NCBI GenBank assembly: GCA_000711775.1
Contig: ARYC01001322.1
Span: 21,488-85,487, forward strand
From: Oxytricha trifallax
Lineage: Eukaryota > Ciliophora > Spirotrichea > Sporadotrichida > Oxytrichidae
Direction of reading: 5' to 3'
DNA length: 64,000 nt
Numbering within the stretch: the stretch's first letter is position 1; each line of letters begins with the position of its first letter. The notes beneath the pieces were generated by a model, which saw only the letters and a program-made list of their open reading frames with translations, made no database searches and had not been told where the DNA came from. Positions 1-12,959 of the stretch are shown piece after piece. The translations under genes were made by a program, and so were the position numbers.

Positions 1-2700
1 TATTTATTATCTCGTCACTTGACCACAAAATCCTCTTTTCAAATCAGTCAAATATATCAAATCCGTGTATTTTCCTCTATAATTCAGATTTATAATAAAG
101 TCAAATGAGTCAAGAGCCAATTAGAAAAAAAGGATTATCACCGTAAAGTTAGGGACAGATACTGTTCAATCTTTGTAACATAACGGTAAATACTTATGAC
201 CAAATTTGATCTATAAGTATCTCTACTTAGTGGCAGTTATAATTATTTAAATATGAATTTATATTTATATTTTACAATTTCCCCGATTCAAATCTACTTT
301 AGCAATAATTATTACTATTTACAGTGTGATTATAGTTTTATAATTACTAGATTGCTAAAATATAATAAAATACTAGATTGTAAAAACAGTTTGTGACTTT
401 TGTGGATTCAAACAATGGCCTAGATAACATAGGGTATAGTTATGGAAGGATTTATAATATAATTTTAATGGCATATTTAAACTAAATTCAAAAGAAAGTT
501 TAAGAAATAAGTATTATATAAAGTTAGTTAAACAAAATATAATTAGAGGTAATTGTTACAAAAAGAAATTAATTAATAAGGCAGAGACTTGCCGAATTTT
601 TAACGATGAAATTGAAATAGGATAGATTAAGTATTAAATTATAAAGGATCTCAATGAATCCAGCAGTAAAATATTGGACTTATTAAATAAAATGCCAAAC
701 TTAAAAAGGAAGATGGAATTGTTTTTTTTAAAAAATGGTACACTTTTTTGCATTTATAATGTAAATTAAGAGGCGAAATAAGGAACTGTAATGTAAGATC
801 GTTAAATAAAAAAAAAAGAATTATTGTAAATTAAAGAGAAAATTTTGTATATTTAAAAATAAAAAGATGATAAAATGATTATTAATAAAAATTAGTAATC
901 ATGTTATAATAGTTAAATTACATATGGTAAACATATAAAAATATCAACTCCATATTAAGTCTGTATTTATTGATTTTATTATATATTTTTATTCATATAT
1001 TCAAGAAAATGAGATGCTATGATTGAATAATACTTCATTTGGTTAATTATTTAAATATGACAATAAAATCGTCTTATATTTCATAAAATATCAATTTTAA
1101 GAAATTTTACTTTGTAGACCAATTAATCATGCACATGAGCAATGGCTCCACTCGACACTCGACTCTTAGAAATTATTGTGTGACTTAAAAATAATATTTT
1201 GTCAATGTTCCGGGATTTTAGAAAACGATTTTGTAATAACATGCATGGTATGGCATCTTCTAAGACAATGTTTATTTACTGACGAGTTACCAAATATATA
1301 ATGTCTGACGAGCAATAGATGATCAGTTTAAACTTCACATGAGCAATTTCACCTTCCGCAAATTGACTTTTAGATTGATATTTTTATATATTAACTTTGT
1401 AAATGTAATGGGATTTGTGAAAGCACTTTGTAACGTGGTGTTGTATCCTCGAAGACGATGTTTATTGATGTTTTTAAACTATTTAAAGGAAGGATGGCAT
1501 TCAAAAGTTTGAATAATACTTTAATCTAAACAAATATTCATATTCTTTATCTGAAATAAATAGATATATTTTCAATTTATTTTGAATAAAAAAAAACCAT
1601 TATTTTTACTTCAAAAAAATCTTCAATTATTATACTTCAATACAATTCCTTAAATATATTTAAAATTTAAATATTAGCTAAAACTTTTAATACTTTCAAA
1701 TTAATCTTTAGATAAGATCGCTATTTAAAAGATTGAATGGTAATAAATATTTAGATTTCTTGATAAATTATTCTATTATTAACAAATTAAGCAGGTTATC
1801 AAAGTATTTTTAATCTAATAAATTATGAATTAATTAATTTCCTCTTATTCTTCATAACTTTATATTTTAACATTGACAAATAAAATTCAATTAAACAGCC
1901 AATCTAGATAGAATATTCCAAGGGAGGATGACAAGAAAACTAAGGGGAAGGAAGCAATGCAACTACAAAAGTTAAATAAAGTTAAATGATGAAAGACTCA
2001 GTAAAAAAGTAGAGAAATTTATAATTGGCTAAAATATCTTGTTCTGTTATATTTATCATATATATTCAACATGAGGTACACATAGGCATCAATGTTGGTT
2101 AATTAATATTATTATTCAAGAAACATGAGGAAACATAAAATAAAATTATATTAGTTACTCACCGATCCAAATATATTATCATCTGTAATATTCAATATAT
2201 TTTCGGTAGTTAAATTATTAATAAATTTGTTATAGAGACATGTGTTCGAGTGTACTCAATCATACTTGTGATAAATTATTTTTACTCGATCGTTCATATA
2301 TGATAAATTAAATATCCTAAATATTAATATATATGATGGTTAGAATAACACATTATATGAAACTGCTTAATGATCACAAATATTTAAAGCTGGAGTAGCT
2401 ATAGAATTAAACAAGGAAGGAATAAGCTAAAAATATAAAATTAATTATCAGGTTTGAAATATGATTATTTAAAAATTGCAATACTATTATTGGCATCAAT
2501 CTATGATGTAGATTATAATTATCGTGTTGACAAGCAAGACCAACTTCACAGGCTGCTCTAAACTGAAGTGGAATTGCTTTATAATTAGAAGATATTGTCC
2601 AGGCTAAAAGATACTCAAAACATTATTAAGCATTCTTTCTTTAATGATAAGCATGTAAGATGTCCAGCAAATCACTTCAAAATATCACTTATAAACTATG
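1..2700. other. AT-rich spacer, no gene seen
   Basis: Very AT-rich sequence with frequent TGA in all frames I followed. I recognise no conserved protein, RNA gene or inverted repeat. It resembles the other non-coding spacers of the window. Confidence 0.5.
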
Positions 2701-3956
2701 GCAATCAGCTGCTATGAGTGTAATCACTTACTTAATATTTAAAAGAAATTGCATTGAATTAAGGGCAGTTGAGAAGGTGTGAATCTAGAATAGAATTAAA
2801 TGTTAGCTCCTTAATAATACACTTAAATATGAGTTATATAGAAAAGCAGGTAAGATTATTATATGATAATGTTAAGTTAAACTGGCTGATAAATAAAAAA
2901 CACCAAGATTGCGCAATTAGAGTATCTATCATTCGCTTTGTTGCTATGCTTTCAGAAAAATAATTAATGAAGATTTTGATTCAGTATTTAGTTCTGATAA
3001 AGTTAGCATAAATTAATGAGTCAAGAAGCAGTTAAAAATTTAAATTAGAAAGATACTTAACTTTATGAAAAGAGAAAAAGATAATAATCATTATGATGAA
3101 GGCTCTAGTGTTTTGGATTTATACTCAGTTAAAAACAAAAGGAACACTTCTGCATCAAATTAACCAATTAAATTGGCAATATATAAAGCTTGTGAGAGAC
3201 ATCATTGCAGTTATTTGTAAAAGTATAAAAGAGATATTTTGGCAGTATAAGAAATTCAAAGAACATATATTATTCTTAAAAGCTCAGAGATATTGCTCGA
3301 TTTGACCAATTGCTCTTTAAAGTTTATGGTTTAGCATTAATTCTCTGTACTTCTCAAAAGTTCTTGCGGTCATTCAATAATTTTTAGAATCAGATAGTTT
3401 AAATGATAAAATGATAAAGTAAAATAATGGATAGAAGTCCAACCAACATGTGGAAAAGTATTTTCTGATAATTCCTAAATATTAAAATATAATAAATCTC
3501 ATTTAACATTATTTGGAATAGAAATTGCTAATTAAATAATAAAAATTAATTAAGATATTGATTGTCCTTTAAATATAATGCATTAGCAGATTGGATATTT
3601 CTATGTTTATTCTTTAAAGTATCTCAAGAAGCATATGATGGTGTGTTAACCAGTATGCCGCACTTAGAAATATCACATCAATATACTTTTTAATGAAATT
3701 AAGAAACTGAGTTAAATTATTTATAATGCACAGTTACTCAGTTGATCAATTAGTGAAGTATAATAATTATAGTTATTATTTTAGATATTATTCAAATTAC
3801 ATCTTTAAAATGTTAAATATAAAGAATAATAAATTAATATACATTGATATTTAAAATAATAAAACTTAAAATAAAAAAAATGTTAAATTAATTAATTCAG
3901 CTAAAATATCTATCAACTGTAATCTTCAAAGAAGCGTGTTCTAGATCGACTGTCCA
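2701..3956 (+). other. Short open stretches, coding status unclear
   Basis: With TAA/TAG read as Gln there are open stretches of about 60-120 codons around 2,700-3,066 and 3,093-3,305, each closed by TGA. None has a recognisable motif. In sequence this AT-rich, frames of this length are expected by chance, so I do not call genes here. The stretch directly precedes the 494-codon frame starting at 3957 and could hold further exons of it. Confidence 0.3.
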
Positions 3957-5441
3957 ATGAAAAGCGAACAATATATTCATATCAACTTATCATTGACATT
4001 TATAGCTTTTAGTTGGGGAATAGCAATAGCTAAAAGCGAAATAATAAATGACATAGAGGAGGTAATCTATAATAAATTTATCTTTGGCATTCATATAATC
4101 AGAACATGTGAGAAACCAAGATCAATTCCTTCGTTGTACCTTCACATTAATGTGAAGCAAGACAAGTCTAGTGTAAAATTATTCGTTATATTCAACAAAA
4201 AATCAAAATAATAAAACATTTCTAAGATTTCTCTTTAGCAAACCAAGACATGCAATTCAGCTTATAAAAAATTAATGGCAACGCAATTATAAAAGACCAA
4301 ATTAAATCTATAAATTTATTTTAGTTAATTTTTGAATTAGACACCCATCAAGGTAATTTGTGACTAAAAGAGTTTAAGAATCTCATTCTATGTTAACAAT
4401 TAGAATTTTATATACAATCTAGTATATTATTCAACTTCAAAACTTAAACAAAAAGTTAATGATGAAAATAAAATATATTACCCAACCAATTTAGTAAGTT
4501 CAAAAATTGAGTAATTTCAGTTTTAATCAATCTCAATAGCTTTCTAGTTTATTAAAAGGTCTAAGTTAGAGAGAATAAAAAAACCTTTACTTAAGTAGAA
4601 GATCACTATAAAAAATAGGAACATAAGAAATGTGAAAGATTTAGAATTGCCTGAAGAAATACAATCAACCATTTTGAGTATTATACTGATTTAGTTTAAT
4701 CTTATTGTCTTTCTATTAGCACCAAAGATCGATACAATCTCTTTCAAGTTTAAGAGGCCATTTAGTTCTAGATAATAACTCTATTGCAATCGTAATGTCT
4801 GTGTTATAGTTTCAATATTTCACAGATAATCCCACACAAAGAGTGTAGAGAAGATATTTTAACTTGGCTAATGGTAAATTCCCGCATCAATAACCTTATT
4901 AACTTACTCTAAAAGGCTGGAATTGTATGTAGAAAATTTAAGAAGTGTTTTAAGAGACCATTTCAATGGCAACTTAATTCTTGTTGATTAAGTTGAAGAC
5001 TAAATTTCATTTATTCTATTAGATGTATTTAATAAATTACGAAGCTTAAAATTCCCTTATCGATTACTCACAAAATCGAATAATTAATAATTTCTAAGAT
5101 TCTTGATTGCTTTGAAACAAATACTTAAGAATATTGGAATTATGATTTAAAATAGAAAATTAATAAATTAAATCCAAAACTTATTACATTAAAAATATTA
5201 TTAAAGATCTAAAGCAGGTGGAGATAGAGCGGTCACTTAAAATGTATGTTACAAAAGAATTTCTTTAATTTTTAATTTCAAGTGGTGGTCCTACATGGTA
5301 AGACCACTGGCATCAATTGGCTGGTGCTTTGTAAGACAACACGGGGACTTACAAGACATTAAAGATATGGATGATGAAGATTATGGCGATGAAGAGGAAG
5401 AGGAAACAAATTTAGAAAGATTTCCATTTTTATTTCCATGA
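3957..5441 (+). CDS. Unidentified protein, 494 codons, acidic C-terminus
   Basis: I do not recognise this gene. From the ATG at 3957 the frame stays open for 494 codons to the TGA at 5439, with many TAA/TAG codons read as Gln. At this base composition TGA should occur about once per 55-60 codons, so a chance frame of this size is unlikely. The product is Lys/Ile/Leu-rich with no clear signal peptide. Its last 50 residues become less AT-biased: a Trp-Trp pair, then a run of Asp/Glu (MDDEDYGDEEEEE near 5,367-5,405), typical of a real exon. A repeat end related to the 45.97-kb element lies 76 bp downstream. Confidence 0.45.
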
Positions 5442-5516
5442 TAAGTATTTTAACTAACTTTAATTTAATGCTTAAATCACTAAATTTCCCAACTATAAAT
5501 AATGAATATATAAAAT

Positions 5517-5560
5517 GCATTATTATAGGAATACATTCGATTTTGGAAAATGAATTAAAA
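5517..5560 (+). repeat. Solo end related to the 45.97-kb inverted-repeat element
   Basis: The stretch CATTATTATAGGAATACATT followed by CGATTTTGGAAAATGAATT closely matches the left terminus of the element at 45,966 (same ATTATAGGAATACATT core). I found no matching opposite end nearby, so this is a solo or truncated copy. Confidence 0.45.
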
Positions 5561-5561
5561 T

Positions 5562-7640
5562 AAAAATAATTAGGCATTAAAATTATGAAAGTTATCGAGT
5601 TTTAAGTGACTAAAACCCCAAAAATAAATTAATTTAACGGTAGATCCAGCATTTTTAGCTCGACTATACGTTTTTGAATATTCTTGAATCATCTCATTAA
5701 GAGAGAGAGTTTGGAGAAAATAAAAAAAAAACATATCTAATGGTATTTAAGAATTAATTCATTTTAATTTTAATAAGTATCTTATTCTTTCTAGTTAAAA
5801 CACTGCAACTGCATATTCACCGATCTGAAAGTTTGTTTTATCATTTGCTTTCCTTTTGTCATCTTTTTTTTTGGGAGGCACATTCGCTCAGTCAATCAAT
5901 TTTAAGCAATAAATACTTGAAGATATGCTTACAATTATTATAATAACTCTAGCTAACTATCTAGCACCTTCAATTGCCGAATGAAAGAATTCTTTAAATT
6001 TTAATAAATTATTATCAGTCATTATTCCTTCAAAAATTCCCCAAAAATTCTTTACTTATTGTAAGGATAATGCCATGAAAATTACTATATTATAAATATA
6101 TTTCATATATCTTTCTATATCATATAAAAAAGATGATTATATTGTCTAATAATTACCTTTTTGCAGTGATAGTATCTGAGGCTATATTACAAAATTCCAA
6201 AGAAATTTGATATTTAACTTATTTTATAAAGCAGCATTCTATTCAGAAAGTCTTGCTTAAATTCATGGTATTTAGTCAGTTTAAGGATATTTTTGATTAA
6301 CTATTTGTTATTATTATTCATGCAAGTGTTTTCTACATATTATCCTATATTTACTTGCATCTAAAACTCTGTCTTGTACTTGGTTTGTGGCAATACTTCA
6401 GCGGATTGATTCCTTTATTGGCTTAATGATGAAGAACAAGCAATTTTTGCAAGTTGTTTGAATCTAAATTAGATTTTAAATGTTAAAATTCTATTGAAAT
6501 AGACTTTCTCAAGTTTAAATAGTAGGGACCATTTAATTTCTGAGTTATACAAGTTGGGTGAATTTGTGGAATCTGCTGTTTAAAATAGATTTTGCCACTT
6601 AAAACTAGAAACATACTTTTCCAGCAACTCGATTTGACTTAAGGTTCATGATTTTCAATTTCTTATATCTTATCAATAATAATTAAATAATATTAAATAC
6701 TGTGAATTAATGAAAATTTGCATAAAGTCCTAAGTATCACAGTGATTTAAATTTTCTAAATTAGAAAAAGAATAGCTTAGATATTCTACACCAGTTTTGA
6801 CTAATTTTCTCAGATAAACAATGACATCAGTTATTTTAAAAGCTTATTGCTGCAACTCATCTGCTTCAGTTAAATAATATTCTCCAGATTAAATTACAAG
6901 AGGTAATTTTTCTAATCAATATAGTTGCGTAGTTATGTCTAATTAGTTTGAAATTTCTAGTTTTTGTATAAAATTAATTACATTTATTCAACAATTTCTG
7001 TTAAAATGTTTTTTTGGACCTTTTAACGGCTAGTATTAGAATTCAAGAATGTCTTTTATAAAGAATAAATTTAACTAATTCTACTCACCTAATAATAAGA
7101 ATCACTCAGTTTTATGATTAGTCTAACAGCAACTGCATCTTGTAGAATATTATTTTATTAAATATAATAACATGAATAATTCCTATATAAAAGTATAAAT
7201 CTTAAATGAGTAAAGTAGTTGTAATAAAAGAATTAAAAATATTTAATTACACCAAGGCCATTTATTGATATTGGTAAATACTATATTTATTAAATCCATT
7301 TGATGTCCAAATTTATTAATAGTTAGTCTTTTATTCTGTGTTTTATGCAACAAAATCTCAATTACTTATTTTTAAAATTAAGGAGTAACAATTAATATTA
7401 AATTATATTACCTCCTTTTACAAATGGGAGCCCTCATACTTAAAACCTCTATCAATAAATATGCAACATTCACAAATTCTAGAGCAAATTATAATTGCAG
7501 TGTATGCATTATCATCTCCAATAACCGGATCCTCGTCAACATCATTGATATGCCAAAAACAGATTTAGGATATTGATTTTTATTCGTTGATAATTACACT
7601 ATTGCGTGAGGCTAGATCTATTAACATTCAAAATGCACCT
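5562..7640. other. AT-rich spacer, no gene seen
   Basis: AT-rich with scattered short open stretches. No motif, repeat or RNA gene was recognised. Confidence 0.4.
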
Positions 7641-7930
7641 GTGATCTGGTACAGTAGTGATGCATATAACTATAAAAGTCCATGCACATACAAGTGATCT
7701 GAATGTTGTTGTGATAATTTCGGTTGTCAAGAGTTCTATGATGAATTGTGTATTAAAAGTGCATGTAGGAAAGGTTATAATTTAGTTTAAATAATAGTCA
7801 TACCACAAAGATATTAAGTATGCCATTGTGATAGATGCATTGTGTCCCTTACTTTTCCGGCTTAGGTCGGCATCAATTCTTGCTAAGTAACGATCTTATT
7901 TCTATAGATGGAATAGTATTATATGATTTG
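7641..7930 (+). other. Possible Cys-rich coding segment
   Basis: Less AT-biased than its surroundings. One plus frame encodes clustered cysteines (SPCTYK, then SECCCDNFGCQEFYDELC and CHCDRC). A TGA follows CTYK, and a GT...AG pair 38 bp apart (GTGATCTG to GTCAAG) could remove it as a tiny intron, though that would also remove the CCC cluster. No family was recognised. It could be a single exon or germline segment of a larger secreted or metal-binding protein. Confidence 0.2.
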
Positions 7931-10565
7931 GTAATTACCGGAGAGTAAATAGAGATGAGATTTGAATAGATATAAATGAATTTTGGCACTTGAAAAAGTA
8001 AACTCATAAATACAACTATGACTTAGAAGAAAGGAGTCTATCAATAAAGGAAATCTGGTCCAAATGCCTTTCCTCTTCTGCTAAGAAAAATTCAAAATAA
8101 AATTACAGGAAATAGTGATAAGACAAAAATAAAAAGGTGAAAATATCATTTAGAAGTTGTGTGGGTAAAATTCACTAGCTTGTTATAGAAAAATAAGAAG
8201 CCTCAATATTTCAGATCCTGCTATAATTTTCTTGCATTTAAATCTATAGAGAACTTTACCTGATAAAGAAGAGCCGAATAATACTAATATTCAGCAATCG
8301 GGTCTCTATTCTACACTTTCTACTTCTACAATATGATTTTTAGATGCGTAAAAATAGATAACGAAGCAACAAAGCACAAAACGGGTAATTTAAAGACTAT
8401 GATTAAAGTATAAGAAAAAGCAGAATAAGACGTATCCCTTAGTCTTGATGTTGTATGTCGTAATTATTCAAACCATTTCATCTAACTGATTTAAGAGATG
8501 CCACTAGTATATTTAGTTAACTATGATCTAAAGTCTTAATAACTTTAGGCTGAATATATCCATAACCATTTTATCTAAATAAGAGGTCTTTGTCCTTTAT
8601 TGGCTGAATTATGGATGAGTTCATCAACTTGAGTAAGTAAATGTAGCAATACAAAATATTAGAACTCAAGAAGATGGCCACGAAACTTATGAAATAAATT
8701 GCTCTAGAAAGACAAGTGTAGAAGAGAAGTAATAATGCAGACTAAGACAACCAACAAGAAAACTGAGATTTATATTAAAAAATCATACATAATGGATTCA
8801 TTTTAATAGTCAAATAAATGCATATTATAATATCTCAATCGCTGATTACTTTTCTATTTAAAATATTGCACAATCAAATTATCAAAACATTTGTGCATTT
8901 GTATATTTTACATTCATTCTATTTTTCACATTCTTTTATAATAGAATAAAATTTCACACCAAGTTTAAACCTACCAATTTCTACTCTTGTAATATCAACA
9001 TCTCAGTACTACTTAGTATGATCATCATGTGTAACCACATAATTTTAGTTAAATTTGCTAGAAAGATAGCATAACGCCTCTCACGATTGGTCAATTTGCA
9101 TTTATATATTAAGCAGGAAGTTCTAAGCAATAGCTTAAAAGTCAACATCAAGAAATCCTGTCCAATTCTTTTTATACAGGATTATTCATCATATAAAATA
9201 TCTTAAAGAGATAAATGTAATTTGTTTTCCAATACAAAGTAAATAATATCTATTCATTATAATAATTTATTATTTTCTTGCATCTTTTGTAATTATCAAT
9301 CATTTTAATATAAATACAATCTATATTTTACTTTTTTATGGACTTCTATCTAATCATCAATCATTACTTAACATTATTTGTCACTGGCTTTACTACTGTT
9401 TTGTTAATATCTACAACTTCTTTTAATTACTTAATTTTTCTATTTAAAATCCATATTTAATAAGATAAATTACATAAGGATTCATTAGCCTGCTTTACTT
9501 ATCAACATATCACTTAACCAAAAAAATCAAGGTTTAATATTTCTTTTCGATAATATCTCAAATAAAAACATTGAAATTGCTCTTAATAAATGTGAAATTA
9601 ACAGCTTAACTTCCAGTAAAGCCTTATTTTTTATTTCGACTGAAATAACATGATAACTTCCATGAAATTATTATTATATTGTCATTTAATTTACTAAAAA
9701 ATGTAATTGCATGAACAATTGAAGTTATTTTATAGTTTGTTTCTTGCATTTTTGTTCTTCTGACATTTATTTTGATACTAGTCTTCTATTTAATAAGCAT
9801 GCTTATGCCATTAATCATTATTCTCAGCAACCAACTTGATGTATTAAGCTAATATTTGGATTTTAAGGTTGATTAGATTTCTTGGGTAATTGAAATTTGT
9901 ATTTACTCTCTTATTATCTGAGCTATTTGCCCTGATTGTCTCAACAATTTGCATCTTACTCAGCTGGTCATGATTATAACCTTACTCATTCTACTTGCCT
10001 GCAATTTATAACTTTTCAATGAATCATACTTCTGGACTACACTTTGTTTACTTATAAATAAATTATGTTAATTATAATAGAATGGAAAGTTTTTCAATAT
10101 TTAGTCATTTAAAAAACGTTTTTCAATAACTTATGAAATATTTACTATATCACCCCTTGCAAATATAGTCAACAACTATTTGAATTTTTTCGGAGCCAAT
10201 TTCAATATAAGACTCCTATAAATATTTAATGTGATGAAAAGTAATATGTTTAGGTTATGATCATTCTTGTCTAGTTACTTAATCGCTTATTCTTTAAATA
10301 TAATAAAAAACTGATTTAAACTTGCATGATTTACATATCTTTCTGTTCATCATCAACTTATAAGTATTTTAAGCCACTAAATGCTATTTTAGTATTGGCT
10401 CTAAATTTAAACTACCCTTTACTATATATTTCTTCATAATTGTATAACTTCAATTTTTGTGGATAAAGGAATTTCATATCAAAATCAATATGACTTAAAA
10501 ATAAACTAAAATTTATGAAAAATAAATCGAATTTTAAACGTAAATTAACAAGAATTATAATTAGT
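7931..10565. other. AT-rich spacer, no gene seen
   Basis: Long AT-rich stretch without recognisable coding or repeat structure on either strand. It ends at the stop of the minus-strand methyltransferase-like gene. Confidence 0.4.
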
Positions 10566-12230
10566 TCAGAGCTAATATCCTACAGATTCCCAACCTTCCC
10601 TTAAATTATTCTTGCGAGCAAAAAGTTCGATGCACCACCCACCTGGGTAAAATTTCTCCACAATATCTTTAATTGCTTCCGCCTTTTCGGAGTTTTATCC
10701 TAGAACCTCTTCAATAATGTCATCAGCTGAAAAGGCGTTCATGTTAGTAGGTACGTTTCCTTTTTGTCCGACAAGGCAAATTTCTTTACTGTGCCTAAAA
10801 TGGAATCCTTGCTTCTTTTTATATATTTTCTACGAACCTTTCTTGATTCAACAAATACTTTCTACTAATCTAAATTGTTACTATTAAAATAATAATCAAC
10901 TTACCTATATCCCTTGAGAAGCATAAATGTAATTGCATCCACAAATTTCTGAGCGACAGTTCACATTAGTAAATATCCCTCATCTTGCAAGTCTTCTATT
11001 TCTAGGTTATATAATTTCTCAGTCGAGAGTGTATTATATGGGATGAAGTCCTGTCCTGTTTCTGTAGTAAAGTTTATTCCCCAGGCGAAATCAATCGATA
11101 CTACTTAAAATTTCTTATTTGTAAACTTTTTGTGAGCCTCACCAAAGTTTTTACAGGTGTCACTTTTTGTTAAATCAGCTTTTATTGGAATTGAAGGAAT
11201 TTTTTATTCAAAGTTTTGAGTGATTCTAAATTGATTTCAGCTAATTATAATTAATTCGAGTACAATTTAAGAATTTAGTCATACTCTTTCCTTTCGGTCT
11301 TTATTTTTTACTATAAATCCTAAATTTATTAATCGTGGGAGTCTTTAATTTTGCTGACAATTTCCAGTTTGATTTGCTATTGTTATACTTTCATAAACCC
11401 AATAATTTCTTAGACTGTTTCATTGATCAATGAGAAGCATTTATTCATAAATACCTTTTGTTTATGTTATGACTGCATGTCTTTCACAGCTATTTCTTCT
11501 TAGAATTCCAACAGTTATTGCATAATATTTCAATTAGTAAATTCAACTTATTTAATCTCAAGTTTTGAAGTTCTAAAAGCTGTTTTATTTCTTTTACTTT
11601 TATCTTTTATGGATCAATATATTTAATTAAAAGCTTTTCTGCCTTTTTACCTTCCTTGGCCAAAATTGATTTTTAAACAAGGTGTTGAATCATCATTAAT
11701 TTACAGTTTTATTGTTCTAGTATTAAAAGTTCATTATTGGGCTGTTTGCTATTATTATGTTTTAGATACCCAACTTATTTGCAGTAGTCTTGATGTTTAA
11801 ACTACTGTAGTACTTAAGTAAACTCATTTTTAAATTGGTCTTATGAATTATTCTCACTCTCATTAGATTCATAACCATTGTCAATTAATTGCAATTTTTA
11901 CTTGTACTCTTATTACAATAATTTCGAGATTTAATTTGAAGTTTTGATTTTCGAAATACTAACCTTTTCATATGTAATTCTTTAATCTCTATCTTTTTTA
12001 ATCTTAAAACCATGAATTTGAATCCCGTTTTCTATTAGTATGTTTTTATGGCAATTCAAAACGTGAGAAGTAATTGTGTTCACTTTAAAATCAGGTTTGT
12101 TGTTACTTTCGCAGTATAGGCATACATAGACTGTCCTTTCCTTGACCAAGCTATTATAATTAAGTTTCTTCTACTAGATTGGCGTGTGTGTTTTAATCAT
12201 TGTGATATTCTGTGAAGAGAGGTAAACCAT
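10566..12230 (-). CDS. MT-A70 family (METTL/MTA-type) methyltransferase-like protein with N-terminal zinc-finger-like motif
   Basis: MT-A70 proteins methylate adenine N6 in RNA or DNA using S-adenosylmethionine; ciliates use MTA1/MTA9-type members on DNA. Conserved C-terminal blocks are visible: SIDFAWGIN in the position of the catalytic DPPW loop (about 11,070-11,095), then LQDEGYLLM, FRHSKEICLVGQKGN (10,755-10,800) and PGGWCIELFARKNNLREGW just before the TGA at 10,566. The N-terminus (ATG at 12,230) has a CLYCESN...HVLNCHKN cluster resembling a C2H2-type finger, then a Gln/Lys-rich helical region. A 40-nt GTATTT...AACAG intron near 11,420 fits. The frame changes by one base in an A6 run near 11,200. 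Asp-Phe-Ala-Trp instead of DPPW suggests a non-catalytic partner subunit rather than the active enzyme. That part is inference. Confidence 0.75.
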
Positions 12231-12959
12231 TGTTTGTAAAGTTGTTATAGTTTAATTTATTGAAACTTGTTAGTTATTTTATGAATAGCAAAAAGTCTTA
12301 AAATATTTATTATTTGTAAATAATTGATTCTTAGTTTTAAGACAGCTAGTTCCTTATTATTTATCAAACTAAATGTTAAATTTTATTAGATTTCTACAAC
12401 ATTATACTATTCTCAATTTTTAGCAAATTATCTTGCTTGAAGTTAATTTTTTAAACAAATATAGCCTCGAAGATTTTGCTCTTTAATTTACAAAATAGAT
12501 GACAACAGATTTTAGTAAACGAACTATAATTTTTAATACTAAATCCAATAAGCCCTCAAATTATTGAAAACTTATCCAGGATTTTAATGTGAAAAAGTTA
12601 GTTTTATAATCCTTATACTCTTAAGAAACTGTTTTTTATTAATTTGGAAGAATAAGTTTCTTTTTCCTTCGCAATCTACATAGTTTTCAAATTAACTTCA
12701 TACTTTTTTAATACATTTAGCAGTTTTTTACCTATAACCTGCTAATTTATTTGCAGTTAAAGCTTGAAAAGTTATACTCTATATAGATTATCGTTTGCTC
12801 TTCTTAATTGATAAACTACACCAATTATAATAATTATTATGGCTAGAGTTTCTCTAAATTTACATTTATAAATGGAGAGCATTAAGCTAATAATAAGCAT
12901 AAGGTAGAGAATTATTCAGAGTTATATAAATTAACAAATCACGAGAATCAATTAATTTA
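12231..12959. other. AT-rich spacer between two minus-strand genes
   Basis: No coding motif seen. It lies upstream of the MT-A70-like gene and downstream of the SF3B3-like segments, so it may include the promoter of the former. No specific element was recognised. Confidence 0.4.

Noticed and set aside
2769-3305. Two short plus-strand ORFs that look complete with standard stops
   Set aside because: They sit in very AT-rich DNA, end at TGA after 60-120 codons, and show no motif. Chance frames of this size are expected.
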